Shown here one piece after another: positions 17,529-26,597 of a stretch of DNA of 64,000 nucleotides. The notes under the pieces were generated by a model. It saw only the letters and a program-made list of their open reading frames with translations. It ran no database searches and was not told the origin of the DNA. Position numbers and translations under genes: made by a program. The stretch spans positions 62,001 to 126,000 of the forward strand of contig NZ_CP053941.1 in the NCBI RefSeq assembly GCF_013267195.1, given 5' to 3'. This DNA comes from Halorubrum salinarum. Lineage in GTDB: Archaea; Halobacteriota; Halobacteria; Halobacteriales; Haloferacaceae. Positions within the stretch are counted from its first letter, which is position 1, and the number at the start of each line of letters is the position of its first letter.

Positions 17529-17676
17529 GACGGAGCTGAGGGGGGGATCGCACAAGCCCTTTGCGCCGAGGGCGCCGCGCGGCGACGCCCGCGGATCTGC
17601 GCGGCCGGCGACCGTCCGCCCGCCGCCGTCCCGTGACACAACAGTTTTGTCGGCCCTGGAAGTGGTACAGGTATCG

Positions 17677-19356
17677 ATGAGCGATCTGGGCGCGCTACCG
17701 GTCCAAGCGTACCTGACCGCCTGCCTGCTGGCGGGGGGCATCGGGCTCTGGCTCGGCCGGGTCGCGTGGCGGGAGCGCGACGAGCCCGGGGGGATCGAGG
17801 TCGCGCTCTACCTCCTGTGCGGCGGCGGCGCCTCGCTCCTGTACGCCCTCCAGGTCGCCGCGTCCGGCGAGGTCGCGATGACGGTGGCGCTCAACCTGTC
17901 GACGCCGCTGCTGGGCGCGTTACCCGTCCTCTGGATCCTCTTCGCGCTGGCGTTCACCGGCCGCGACCGCTGGCGGACCGAGAACCGGATCGTCGCGCTC
18001 GCGACCCCCGCGTTCGTCTGGGTCCTGCTCGCGTGGTCGAGCGGCACCCACGGGCTCGCCCGCCGCTCGGTGACGCCGGTCACGGACGGGCCGTTCACGC
18101 TGCTCGGATACGGGCTCGGTCCCGCCGGGGGCCTGTTCGTCCTCCTCGGGTACGCGCTGTGCGTCGCCGGCGCGTTCCTCGTCGTCGACCTCTACGAGCG
18201 GACGGGGAACCGCTACCGGCTCCAGACGTTCGTCGTCCTGCTCGGCACGCTGTTTCCGTTCCTGGCCGGCATCGCGACGTTCGTCGACGTGGGCAGCTAC
18301 GCGAACCTCTCGTGGCTGCCGACGGCGTTCGTGATCCACGGCGTCTTCCTCTACGGCACCGTCTTCTGGCTCGGCACCCTCGACGCGGCGGTCGTCGCGC
18401 GCGACACCGCCGTCGAGGTGATGCAAGACCCCGTGATCGTCTCCGGCTCCGACGGACGAATCCGCGACCTGAACCCCGCCGCCGAGGCGATCCTCCCGCC
18501 GGACGCGGTCGGGTCCTCGCTGTCGGAGGTGTTCCCGCGCCTGGAGGTCGGCGTCGAACACCCGATCGCCATCGGCGGCCGACAGTTCGACATCCAGGAG
18601 AACCCGATCACCGACCCCCGGGGGACCGACCGCGGCCACGTCTTCCTGCTCCGCGACGTGACCGCCCGCGAGGAGCGACAGGCCGAGCTGGAGCGCCGAG
18701 AGGCCGAGCTCGAACGGCAGAACGAGCGCTTAGAGGAGTTCGCCGGCGTCGTCTCCCACGACCTGCGCAACCCCCTCGCCGCCGCGTCGGCGGGCGTCGA
18801 ACTGGCCCGCCAGCGCGGCGACGACCCCGACGGCGCCTTGGAGCGGGCGGCGAACGCCCACGAGCGGATGGACGACATGATCGAGGGGCTGCTCGCGCTG
18901 GCGACCGCCGGCGAGACGGTCGACGAGCTCGACCGTGTCTCGCTCGACGGGACGGTGCGGCGCGTCTGGTCGCGGCTCGAGACCGCCGAGGCGACCCTGA
19001 CCGTCGGGGGCGGCGACGCGACGGTGCTGGCGGACCGCGACCGCCTCGAACAGCTGGTCTCGAACCTGTTCCGCAACGCGGTCGACCACGCGGGCGAGGA
19101 CGTCGCCGTCACCGTCACCATCGAGGCCGACGGCGACCGGGTCGCGCTGGCGGTCGGCGACGACGGGCCCGGGGTCCCCGCGGCGGAGCGCGAGCGCGTC
19201 ACCGAGCGCGGCGTGTCGCTCGGCGGCGGGACCGGCCTGGGGCTGGCCATCGTCGGCGACATCGTCGAGGCGCACGGGTGGTCGCTCTCGGTCGCCGAGT
19301 CAGACGCCGGCGGCGCGGAGTTCGTCATCGAGGGGATGGAGGCGGCGGACGCGTGA
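17677..19356 (+). CDS. 7TM-sensor PAS histidine kinase
   Basis: 559 residues. About seven hydrophobic segments fill residues 8-235, resembling the archaeal histidine-kinase 7TM N-terminal domain. A PAS domain follows (MQDPVIVSGSDGRIRDLNPA), then a coiled-coil stretch of E/R-rich heptads, the H-box FAGVVSHDLRNPLA with His361, and a HATPase domain (NLFRNAVDHA, VGDDGPGVP, GGGTGLGLAIV). It should autophosphorylate and signal to a separate response regulator; none is encoded nearby. Its TGA overlaps the GTG start of the following M23-like gene, so the two are translationally coupled. Confidence 0.9.
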   Translation: MSDLGALPVQAYLTACLLAGGIGLWLGRVAWRERDEPGGIEVALYLLCGGGASLLYALQVAASGEVAMTVALNLSTPLLGALPVLWILFALAFTGRDRWRTENRIVALATPAFVWVLLAWSSGTHGLARRSVTPVTDGPFTLLGYGLGPAGGLFVLLGYALCVAGAFLVVDLYERTGNRYRLQTFVVLLGTLFPFLAGIATFVDVGSYANLSWLPTAFVIHGVFLYGTVFWLGTLDAAVVARDTAVEVMQDPVIVSGSDGRIRDLNPAAEAILPPDAVGSSLSEVFPRLEVGVEHPIAIGGRQFDIQENPITDPRGTDRGHVFLLRDVTAREERQAELERREAELERQNERLEEFAGVVSHDLRNPLAAASAGVELARQRGDDPDGALERAANAHERMDDMIEGLLALATAGETVDELDRVSLDGTVRRVWSRLETAEATLTVGGGDATVLADRDRLEQLVSNLFRNAVDHAGEDVAVTVTIEADGDRVALAVGDDGPGVPAAERERVTERGVSLGGGTGLGLAIVGDIVEAHGWSLSVAESDAGGAEFVIEGMEAADA

Positions 19357-20336
19357 CCGAACCGCAGGCCGAGGGGGCCGACACGCCCGGGACGACCGTC
19401 GCGCTCCCCGGTGAGGTCGTCAGCGAGTACGAGAAGTTCTCGCGGTTCAACTCCCCGTACCCGGCCCACGACCGCGGCCGCGCCGTCGACTTATACCCGG
19501 GCGACGGCGTCGGGCGCTCCCCGGTCGCCGGGGTCGTGAGCCACGTCCGCACCGTCGGCTGTCCGGACCGCCCGTACGCGGCCGCGGAGGACCACCTGAT
19601 CGTCGTCGACCTCGACGATGGGTGGTGCGCCCGGGCGGGCGTGCCCCCGGGCACCGTCGCGCGGATCCTCCACGTGATCCCCGAGGTGGAACCCGGCGAC
19701 CGGGTCGCCGTCGGCGACGCGCTCGGCCCAACGACGCGCTCCGGCTTCTTCGGCCAGTGGGTCGACGACCACGTCCACCTCGGCTTCCGGGCCCCGGACG
19801 CGGACCCCCTCCGGGCCAGCGGGTCCCTCCCGGTCGCCGCGGACGTGCCCGTGGAGCCGGTCGCCTGGGACGGGACGGGCGCCGTCGTGGAGCGCGGGCC
19901 GACCCACGTCGTCCTCGACGGGCCGCGCCGCTCCGGGGCCGGGCCGGCGTTCGCCGCGCTCGCGAGCGACGGGGGCGTCCCGCTCGACGGCGGGCTGACG
20001 CACTACGCGGGCGGCGGGACGTTCGCGCGCGCCCCGAAGCCGGCGGAGGGCGCGAGTACCGGAGCGCTCGGCCCGGGCGACGCCGTGTCGCTGCTCGGGA
20101 CGCGGGTCGGCACCGCGGCCGACCACGAGGCGCCGGGCGGCGCGCCGCGCGTCGAGTGGGACGCCGTCGACGTCCTCGCGAACGGCGAGCGCGTGACGGG
20201 GCTGTCCCTGTTCGCGGCCCGGAGCGACCGGTTCGGCGTCAAGGTGGTCTGTCCGGACCGCGATTTCGCCGTCGGCGAGCCGGTGACGGTCGAGGTCGTC
20301 CCGAGCGACGACCCGATCCGCCTCGGCGTCGGGTGA
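19353..20336 (+). CDS. M23/LytM-like domain protein, coupled to a sensor kinase
   Basis: 327 residues from a GTG that overlaps the kinase stop codon. Residues roughly 25-160 resemble an M23 peptidase fold: PAHDRGRAVDLYPGDG, PVAGVVSHVRTVG, RILHVIPEVEPGDRVAVGDA and the HxH signature WVDDHVHLGF. The first motif has His and Asp six residues apart rather than the usual three, so zinc binding is uncertain. The C-terminal half is beta-rich with no recognised domain. No signal peptide is seen, pointing to the cytoplasm. Haloarchaea lack peptidoglycan, so the substrate is not obvious. An alternative is a non-catalytic duplicated-hybrid (lipoyl/biotinyl-like) domain. Confidence 0.65.
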   Translation: MTEPQAEGADTPGTTVALPGEVVSEYEKFSRFNSPYPAHDRGRAVDLYPGDGVGRSPVAGVVSHVRTVGCPDRPYAAAEDHLIVVDLDDGWCARAGVPPGTVARILHVIPEVEPGDRVAVGDALGPTTRSGFFGQWVDDHVHLGFRAPDADPLRASGSLPVAADVPVEPVAWDGTGAVVERGPTHVVLDGPRRSGAGPAFAALASDGGVPLDGGLTHYAGGGTFARAPKPAEGASTGALGPGDAVSLLGTRVGTAADHEAPGGAPRVEWDAVDVLANGERVTGLSLFAARSDRFGVKVVCPDRDFAVGEPVTVEVVPSDDPIRLGVG

Positions 20337-20411
20337 GCGGCGACGGGAATCGCCGGCCGGTTGTCTCGCGTTTCCGGGGGGTACAAGCCGGCCCGGCGTC
20401 TGCCGGAAAAC

Positions 20412-20909
20412 ATGGACCGCACGGACATCGCCGAGATGGACCCGCTGCCCGACGCGGCGACCGAGTTCGTCGAGCGGAAGCTGGAGGACGAGCACGGCTA
20501 CCTCTCGTGGCTGAACACGTCGGTCGAGACGATCGAACGCGGCCGCGTCGTCCTCTCGATCCCCTTCGACGACAAGCTCACCAACGCGGACGGGCGGACG
20601 ATCCACGGCGGCGTGGCGGCGACGCTGATCGACACGGCCGGCGGCGTGGCTCAGCGCACGACGTTCGAGGACCCCCTCGACGGCGGCGTGGCGACGGTGA
20701 ACCTCAACGCGAACTACCTCCGCCCCGCGAACGGCGACCTCCGCGCGGAGGCCGAGGTGGTGCGCGCGGGCGGCTCGATCGGGGTCAGCGAGATGACGGT
20801 CACCACCGCCGGAAACGGGGGCGAGGCGACCGCGGACGACGACGCGAGCGACGGGGACCGGTCGGAGGTCGTCGTCGGTCAGGGCTCGTTCCGGCTGTTC
20901 CGCGAGTAG
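20412..20909 (+). CDS. PaaI-type hotdog thioesterase
   Basis: 165 residues from ATG at 20412. The hotdog core shows NADGRTIHGGVAATLIDTAGG, where the HGG motif and following helix are diagnostic, then VNLNANYLRPANGDL and AEAEVVRAGGSIGVSEM. It should hydrolyse acyl- or aryl-CoA thioesters. A short acidic insertion precedes the last strand. Its last 31 bases overlap the 3' end of the convergent moeA gene. Confidence 0.88.
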   Translation: MDRTDIAEMDPLPDAATEFVERKLEDEHGYLSWLNTSVETIERGRVVLSIPFDDKLTNADGRTIHGGVAATLIDTAGGVAQRTTFEDPLDGGVATVNLNANYLRPANGDLRAEAEVVRAGGSIGVSEMTVTTAGNGGEATADDDASDGDRSEVVVGQGSFRLFRE

Positions 20910-22927
20910 CCGGGGAGGTCGGCCAGGATCGAGTCGAGGGGCGGCTCGGCCTCGTCAGCGGCCGCGTCGTCGTCGGCATCTACGCCGTCGCCGGCGCCAG
21001 TCCCGAGCGCCGCCGCCAGCGCCGCGACCGGCTCGCGGTCCGCGCGGTCGGGGGCGGCCCGCACGGCGACCGACTGCTCGCCGAGCGAGACGAAGTCACA
21101 GCCGAGCCGCTCCGCCGTCTCGCGGAGGCCCAGGCCGGCGTCCGCGTCGCCGGCGACGACGGCGCGGACCGGGCTCTCGAACGCCTTCGCGGTCCGCTCG
21201 TAGCCGTCGATCCGCTCGGCCAGGTCGCGGCGGTCGGCGTCGCGGTCGGCCGCGAGGTCGTCGAGCGTCGCGTCGAGGCTGCGCCGGAGCCCCGAGACGG
21301 TCGGCCGGTTGCGGAGGCGGAGGTCGCGGTCGACGAGGTCCGCGAGCCCGGTCACGTCGTCCGGGTTGCCATCGGGGACGACGAGCCCCCACTCGCGAGT
21401 CCAGCCGCCGAGGACCGCGGCGTCGACGTCGCGGTCGGTCGGGCCCGCGGTCACGGCCACGTCGGGGACGCCGTCGCGGAGCCGGCGGAGCCCCTCGCGC
21501 GAGCCGACGGCGAGGTACCGCGGGTTCGCGAGCCGGTCGAGCAGGCGGTTGAGCGCGGGGTCGTCCTCGCCGACGCCGAGCAGCGTCGGCGCGCGCACGT
21601 CCGGCGAGAACAGGTCGACTGAGACCGTCTCGCCGGCGTCGAGGTACTCCGTGTCCGGGTCGACCGCGACGACGCCGTCCGCCTCGACGAGGCTCGTCGT
21701 CGCCCCCGACCCCTTGTCGACCGGGTAGACGAGCGGGCGATTGCCGTCGTCGAGGTCGAGCAGGCCGACGGGCATCAGCCGCAGGCGCCCCTCGCCGTAC
21801 CGCTCTCCGACGCCCATCCGGCCCTCGACGGTCGCGGTCGCGGGCTCGTCCCGCCCGGCCGCCTCGCGGATCGCGGGAGCGACGAACGTCCGGAAGATGG
21901 TGAGCGCGGACACCGGGTACCCCGGGAGGCCGATGTACGCCGACTCGCCGGCGTCGGCGGCGTCGCCCGTCTGTCCGTCGCCGTCGGCCCCGTCGCCCGA
22001 CCGGTCGAGGCGACCGACGAGCATCGGCTTGCCGGGCTTGACGGCGACGCCGTGGAGGAGGAGCTCGCCGCGCGCCTCGATCACGCGGTAGATGACGTCG
22101 ACCGCGCTCGCCGAGGTCGACCCCGAGGAGAGCACGAGGTCGCACTCGTCGGCCGCGCGGCGGAGCAGCCGCTCCATCTCCGCGTAGTCGTCGCCGGCGT
22201 GCGGGTAGAGGACGGGCTCGCCGCCGGCCTCCTCGACGCCCGCCGCGATCGTCGTCGAGTTCACGTCGTATATCTCGCCGCGCTCGGGGTCGAGCTCCTC
22301 GCCCGGCCGGACCAGCTCGTCGCCGGTCGAAACGATGCCGACGCGCGGGCGTCCCTCGACCGGGACCTCGTCAACGCCGAGCGCGGACAGCAGGCCGATC
22401 TCACGGGGCGTCAGCCGCGTCCCGGGGCCGAGCGCGCGGGCGCCGGCGGCGATGTCGGTCCCCGCGGTCATCACGTGGTCGCCCGGCGCGACCGACGTGC
22501 GGACCGCGATGCGAGAGGCGTCGCCGTCGGTCGCGTCGTCCCCGCCGACCTCGTCCGTCCGCTCGACCATCACGACCGCGTCGGCGCCGTCGGGCATCAC
22601 CGCGCCCGTGGATATCTCCGCGCAGGTCCCCGGCTCGACGGTCACGTCCGGCGCCGCGCCCGCGTGGACCGCGCCGACCAGGTCGAGCTCGGCGGGGTCG
22701 GCCTCGTCGGCGCCGAAGGTGTCGCGCGCCCGCACCGCGTACCCGTCCATCGAGGCGCGGTCGAAGCCCGGCACGTCGATTGCGGCGTCGACGCGCTCGG
22801 CGAGGACGCGGCCGCGGGCCTCCCGCAGCGGGACCGTCTCCGGCGACGGCGAGAGGTCCAGCGACGCGATCGCCTCGCGGGCGGCCTCGGGGGTCGCGAG
22901 GTCGCGGAACTCCTTGCGGTCGCTCAT
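20879..22927 (-). CDS. moeA: Molybdopterin molybdenumtransferase MoeA with C-terminal PBP-like domain
   Basis: 682 residues, far longer than plain MoeA (about 400). The MoeA part has PGFDRASMDGYAVRARDT, GTCAEISTGAVMPDGADAVV, VGIVSTGDELV and LSSGSTSASAVD, followed by GLPGYPVSALTIF. From about residue 430 a periplasmic-binding-like domain follows (RYLAVGSREGLRRLRDG, DVAVTAGPTDRDVDAAV, FVSLGEQSVAV), of the kind fused to MoeA in many archaea. It inserts molybdate (or tungstate) into adenylated molybdopterin. Its ATG overlaps the stop of the upstream second moeA, and its 3' end overlaps the thioesterase gene by 31 bases. Confidence 0.9.
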   Translation of the reverse strand: MSDRKEFRDLATPEAAREAIASLDLSPSPETVPLREARGRVLAERVDAAIDVPGFDRASMDGYAVRARDTFGADEADPAELDLVGAVHAGAAPDVTVEPGTCAEISTGAVMPDGADAVVMVERTDEVGGDDATDGDASRIAVRTSVAPGDHVMTAGTDIAAGARALGPGTRLTPREIGLLSALGVDEVPVEGRPRVGIVSTGDELVRPGEELDPERGEIYDVNSTTIAAGVEEAGGEPVLYPHAGDDYAEMERLLRRAADECDLVLSSGSTSASAVDVIYRVIEARGELLLHGVAVKPGKPMLVGRLDRSGDGADGDGQTGDAADAGESAYIGLPGYPVSALTIFRTFVAPAIREAAGRDEPATATVEGRMGVGERYGEGRLRLMPVGLLDLDDGNRPLVYPVDKGSGATTSLVEADGVVAVDPDTEYLDAGETVSVDLFSPDVRAPTLLGVGEDDPALNRLLDRLANPRYLAVGSREGLRRLRDGVPDVAVTAGPTDRDVDAAVLGGWTREWGLVVPDGNPDDVTGLADLVDRDLRLRNRPTVSGLRRSLDATLDDLAADRDADRRDLAERIDGYERTAKAFESPVRAVVAGDADAGLGLRETAERLGCDFVSLGEQSVAVRAAPDRADREPVAALAAALGTGAGDGVDADDDAAADEAEPPLDSILADLPGYSRNSRNEP

Positions 22928-24186
22928 TCGGTCACCTCCCAGAGCTCGACGTCGACGGTCTCGCCGGCGTCGAGCCCCTCGCGCGGCTCGGGGACGACGA
23001 CCCAGCCCTCGGCGAGCGCGACGCTGGAGAGGATCCCGGAGCCGCTGGCGCGCGTCGGCGTCGCGGTCGGGAGGGCGTCGTCTCCCTCGCCGTCGGTCGA
23101 ATCTCCGCTCTCGTCCGGCTCCGCCAGCGACACCCGCGCGAACGTCCGCACGCCAGGCTCGCTCGCGACCTTCCGGTCGAGCGTGGCGCGGCGCGTCGGG
23201 AACGGGTCGGCGTCGGTCCCGCCCGCCCGCTTCAGCGCGGGGCGGAGGAACTGCGCCGCGTTGACGATACACGCGACCGGGTAGCCCGGGAGCGAGACGA
23301 TCGGCGTCCCCTCGGCCGCCCCGAGGCACACCGGGTGGCCGGGCTTCAGCGCGACGCCGTGGACGAGCACCTCGCCGAGGCCGTCGACGACCTCGGGGAT
23401 CAGGTCGCGCTCGCCGACCGAGGAGCCACCGGTGGTGACGACCACGTCGGCGTCGAGGTCGGCCGCGACCGCCTCGCGGAGCGCGTCCGGGTCGTCGGTG
23501 ACCACGTCGCGGTACCGGGCCTCGCCGCCCCAGCGCTCAACGAGCCGGGAGACGGTGAGTCCGTTCGTCTCGATCACCTGGCCGGGGCCGGGGTCGGACT
23601 CGACGAGCTCCTCGCCGGTCGGGATGACGGCCACCTCGGGCGGCTCCCTGACCGTCACCTCGTCGAGGCCGACCGAGCGAAGGAGGCCGAGGTCGGAGGG
23701 GCGCAGGACGTGGCCGGGCTCGTACAGCCGCTGGCCGTCCGCCACGTCCTCGCCGGCCTCGCCGACGTTCTCGCCGGTCGCGACCGCGTCGAACACCTCG
23801 ACCTCGTCGCCGACCGCCTCGACCTGCTCGACCATCACGACGGCGTCGGCGCCCTCGGGGACCGCGCTGCCGGTGTGGACGCGCGCGGCCTCGCCGGGCG
23901 CGACGGCGTCGGCCTCGGCGGGCTTGGCCGCGAGGACCGCCGGCGAGCGGTCGCCGGCGCCGAAGGTGTCGCTCGCGTGGACCGCGTACCCGTCCATCGC
24001 GGCCCGGTCGTACCCCGGGACCGGCGCGGGCGCGTCAATCGGTTCGGCGACGACGCGGCCGTCCGCCGCCGCGACCGGGACCGACTCCGTCCGGTCGTGG
24101 GGCGTGACGGCGTCGAGCAGCGTCGCCCTCGCGTCCGCGACCCGGGTCCGCCGCTTGAACCCGGACTCGCGTCTGTCGTGGCTCAT
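22924..24186 (-). CDS. moeA: Molybdopterin molybdenumtransferase MoeA, second copy
   Basis: 420 residues, standard MoeA length. Motifs include PGYDRAAMDGYAVHASDTFG, AARVHTGSAVPEGADAVVMV, VAVIPTGEELV, VVTTGGSSVGERD and VALKPGHPVCLG. It is the upstream gene of a two-gene moeA operon with an ATGA overlap. The two products are clearly paralogous but only the downstream one has the extra binding domain. A division of labour, for example molybdenum versus tungsten, is conceivable but not shown by sequence. Confidence 0.92.
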   Translation of the reverse strand: MSHDRRESGFKRRTRVADARATLLDAVTPHDRTESVPVAAADGRVVAEPIDAPAPVPGYDRAAMDGYAVHASDTFGAGDRSPAVLAAKPAEADAVAPGEAARVHTGSAVPEGADAVVMVEQVEAVGDEVEVFDAVATGENVGEAGEDVADGQRLYEPGHVLRPSDLGLLRSVGLDEVTVREPPEVAVIPTGEELVESDPGPGQVIETNGLTVSRLVERWGGEARYRDVVTDDPDALREAVAADLDADVVVTTGGSSVGERDLIPEVVDGLGEVLVHGVALKPGHPVCLGAAEGTPIVSLPGYPVACIVNAAQFLRPALKRAGGTDADPFPTRRATLDRKVASEPGVRTFARVSLAEPDESGDSTDGEGDDALPTATPTRASGSGILSSVALAEGWVVVPEPREGLDAGETVDVELWEVTE

Positions 24187-24310
24187 GGGATCACATTCGC
24201 GGCCGCGGGCAAAAACCCCGTTCTCCGCGGGCGCGGGCGCCGTCGTCTCCGGCCGCCGACCGCTTCGCGTCGCTCCGTCGCTGTGCCGCTTCGTCGCTCC
24301 GCTTCGTCCG

Positions 24311-25255
24311 TCAGGCGAACCAGGAGAGGAGTCGCCGGGTGCGGTGGGCCGACTGGAGCGCGGCCACCTTCGCGGCGACGGCGCCGTCGACCGCGGTCCG
24401 CTTGGTGGCCCGCGCGCCCCGCGCGGCGCCGGTCCGCGCGTAGTAGGCCGACCGGCGCCCGGCCGCGCCGACGTAGTGTTTCGCCGCCATCCGGATCGGC
24501 GCGCGCCGTCCCTCGACGGTCGTCGTGCCGCGGCGGATCGCCGCCAGCACGTCGTCGGCGGTGACCTCGCGGACCGATCCGGCGCCCTCGATCGTCAGGT
24601 CGGTGTACGCCCGGCCGACGTACTGGAGGTGGTGCGCGTCACTCGCGGCCACGCCGGGGTAGCCGTGTTCCGCCGCGAACCGCCGCGCGCGGCGGTTCCG
24701 GTACCCGGTGAACAGCCACGCGTTGAACACCTCGATGGCGTCGACCTCGGTGGCCGTCGCCGGTTCGGGGGTCGCCCCGCCGTTCGGCGTCGGTTCGGGC
24801 GCCGCCGATTCGACCGCCTCGCCCTCAGCCTCATTGGCCGGGCCAGGGGTCGCCGTCGCCTCGTCGGCCGGGCCGGGGGTCGGGATGTTGCGCTGGCGGA
24901 CGCCGTGGCGCGAGCGCTGGAACGGATGGGGAACGATCGCGACGCCGCCGCGATCGCGGACCCAGCGGACCGTCTCGGCGTAGGGGCGCCCGCGGGGCGG
25001 CATCCGGTCGACGCCGACCGCGAGCAGGTGGCCGTGCGCGGTCGACACCTCCACGCCGGGGATCCCGATCAGCCCGTACTCGTGGGCGATCTCGGCCGCG
25101 CGCTTCGACTCCCGGATCACGTCGTGGTCGGTGATGACGACCGCGTCGAGGCCGATCTCTGCCGCGTGTTCCAAGATTAGCTCGACGGGCTCGTGGCCGT
25201 CGTAGCTCCCCTCCGAGTGGACGTGCGGGTCGATGCTGACGGTGACGCTGGACAC
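24311..25255 (-). CDS. PHP-domain metal-dependent phosphoesterase
   Basis: 314 residues. PHP motifs: IDPHVHSEGSYDGH near the start, VVITDHDVI, IGIPGVEVSTAHGHLLAVG, VAIVPHPFQRSRHGV and GVAASDAHHLQYVG, which supply the expected metal ligands. An acidic, proline-rich insertion of roughly 50 residues with a repeated PGPA-E-A pattern interrupts the domain after the HPF motif. The C-terminal 60 residues are Arg/Ala-rich and unusually basic for a haloarchaeon. It probably hydrolyses a small phosphate ester or nucleic-acid phosphate. A clear TATA box lies upstream. Confidence 0.85.
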   Translation of the reverse strand: MSSVTVSIDPHVHSEGSYDGHEPVELILEHAAEIGLDAVVITDHDVIRESKRAAEIAHEYGLIGIPGVEVSTAHGHLLAVGVDRMPPRGRPYAETVRWVRDRGGVAIVPHPFQRSRHGVRQRNIPTPGPADEATATPGPANEAEGEAVESAAPEPTPNGGATPEPATATEVDAIEVFNAWLFTGYRNRRARRFAAEHGYPGVAASDAHHLQYVGRAYTDLTIEGAGSVREVTADDVLAAIRRGTTTVEGRRAPIRMAAKHYVGAAGRRSAYYARTGAARGARATKRTAVDGAVAAKVAALQSAHRTRRLLSWFA

Positions 25256-25277
25256 GCCCGGACTACGCGGCGGGAAG

Positions 25278-25285
25278 TATATAAA
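25278..25285 (-). promoter_or_regulatory. TATA box of the PHP gene
   Basis: TTTATATA on the minus strand, 23-30 bases before the ATG at 25255; a textbook leaderless archaeal promoter. Confidence 0.7.
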
Positions 25286-25312
25286 TGGGCCAGCGACGGC
25301 GCCCGGGCGGGC

Positions 25313-26257
25313 TCAGCCGAACAGCCCCTTGATCTTGTCGACGACCGATTCGTCCTCGGCGGCCTCCTCGGCATCCTTCCGCTGCTGTTCGCGCAGCTCG
25401 CGGAGCTTCGCGGCCTGGTCGTCGGTCCCCTGGCCGCTGTCGGTCTTCACGTCGCCGCCCTGGAGCCCCTTCAGCTCCGAGACCGCGTCGTTGACCGCGC
25501 CGGAGGTCGTCCGCGTCTCGGTCGCGGAGCCCGCCAGCTTCTCGGCGTCGACGTCCGCGTCGTCGACCGCGCTGGTGTTCAGTTCGAGCCGGCGCGTCTC
25601 GGAGCGCTCGACGCCGCCCCACGTCAGCTCCGCGTCTTCCAGCTCGCGCTCGATGTCGGCGCGGACCGACTCCTCGGTGACGGCCTCGCCGTCGCCGCCG
25701 GCCGCGTCCGACCCCGACCCGCCGCCCGCGTCCGCGGCGCCGCTCCCGGCCTCGGACGCGCCGCTCCCGACCGCGCCGCCCGCGGCGCGCTCGACGCGGT
25801 GGGCGACCAAGGCGCCGCCCGTCGCGCCGATGACCGCGACCAGCCCGAGGGTGTAGCCCGCGACGATCTGCGCGCTGTAGTCGGGGTTGGCGACGACGTT
25901 CCAATTGCGCGGGTACGCCCAGGTGAACGCGGCGGTGCCGACGAGGGTGATCGCGACGCCGACGCCCGCGAGGTACAGCATTCGGCGGTCGACCGGGAGG
26001 AGGACGACGATGCCGAACAGCAGGGCGGGGAGCCCGGCCGCGGCGGCGACGGCCGCGACCTCGCGGACCGCGTACGTCGAGAGCGCGGTCGGGTCGAGCG
26101 TCGCGCTGTAGAGGAACACGACGACCCCGATCACCCCGAGGGCGATTCCGGCGGAGAACAGCCCGAACCCCGCGTACACGTCGATCGTCCGGTCCGGGTC
26201 GCCGACGTATCGGCGGTAGTACTCGATGAGGACGTTCTCTGCGTCCGCTTCGCTCAT
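25313..26257 (-). CDS. Haloarchaeal membrane protein (DUF7139-like) with cytoplasmic tail
   Basis: 314 residues. After a short cytosolic start with YRRYVGDPDRTIDVY, four or five hydrophobic segments occupy residues 30-165. An Ala/Gly/Ser-rich linker leads to a soluble acidic tail containing ATETRTTSGAVNDAVSEL and a closing VVDKIKGLFG amphipathic helix. No transport or catalytic motif is visible. I associate it with a haloarchaeal permease-like group called DUF7139, unverified. The ATETRT motif is shared with the 98-residue protein at 27363-27659. Confidence 0.65.
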   Translation of the reverse strand: MSEADAENVLIEYYRRYVGDPDRTIDVYAGFGLFSAGIALGVIGVVVFLYSATLDPTALSTYAVREVAAVAAAAGLPALLFGIVVLLPVDRRMLYLAGVGVAITLVGTAAFTWAYPRNWNVVANPDYSAQIVAGYTLGLVAVIGATGGALVAHRVERAAGGAVGSGASEAGSGAADAGGGSGSDAAGGDGEAVTEESVRADIERELEDAELTWGGVERSETRRLELNTSAVDDADVDAEKLAGSATETRTTSGAVNDAVSELKGLQGGDVKTDSGQGTDDQAAKLRELREQQRKDAEEAAEDESVVDKIKGLFG

Positions 26258-26400
26258 ACGCGAACGTTTCCGCCGAGTGTAATGACTGTTACCCCGGCGG
26301 TCCCGACCGCGCGGCGGCGCTCGTCCGGAGCGGTCGGCGGTCGACCCCCGCCGACCCGTGCGTTTTTCACCGCGGGCGACGAGTTTCCACGCGAGAATCC

Positions 26401-26577
26401 GTGACGCCCGAGTGCCCCCGCTGCGGCGCCGCCCTGTCGTCGCTGTCGCTGGGCGCCGCCACCGCCGTCGCCTGCGAGGAGTGCGGCTACGCCGACGTCG
26501 AGGCCGACCACTCCGGCGAGCCGGAGCTCGCCGAGAGCTGGGCGGACGCGCTCGCGCGCTTCGAGGAGAACCAGTAG
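26401..26577 (+). CDS. Small zinc-ribbon protein
   Basis: 58 residues from a GTG at 26401. The opening CPRCGAALSSLSLG and the following CEECGYADVE form two CxxC knuckles of a zinc ribbon, followed by a short acidic helix (PELAESWADALARFEE). A GTTTTTCACC element lies about 35 bases upstream. Such micro-proteins are numerous in haloarchaea and a few have regulatory roles; this one cannot be assigned. It ends 20 bases before the next gene on the same strand, so the two may form an operon. Confidence 0.7.
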   Translation: MTPECPRCGAALSSLSLGAATAVACEECGYADVEADHSGEPELAESWADALARFEENQ

Positions 26578-26597
26578 CGGTCGACCCAACCCACACC

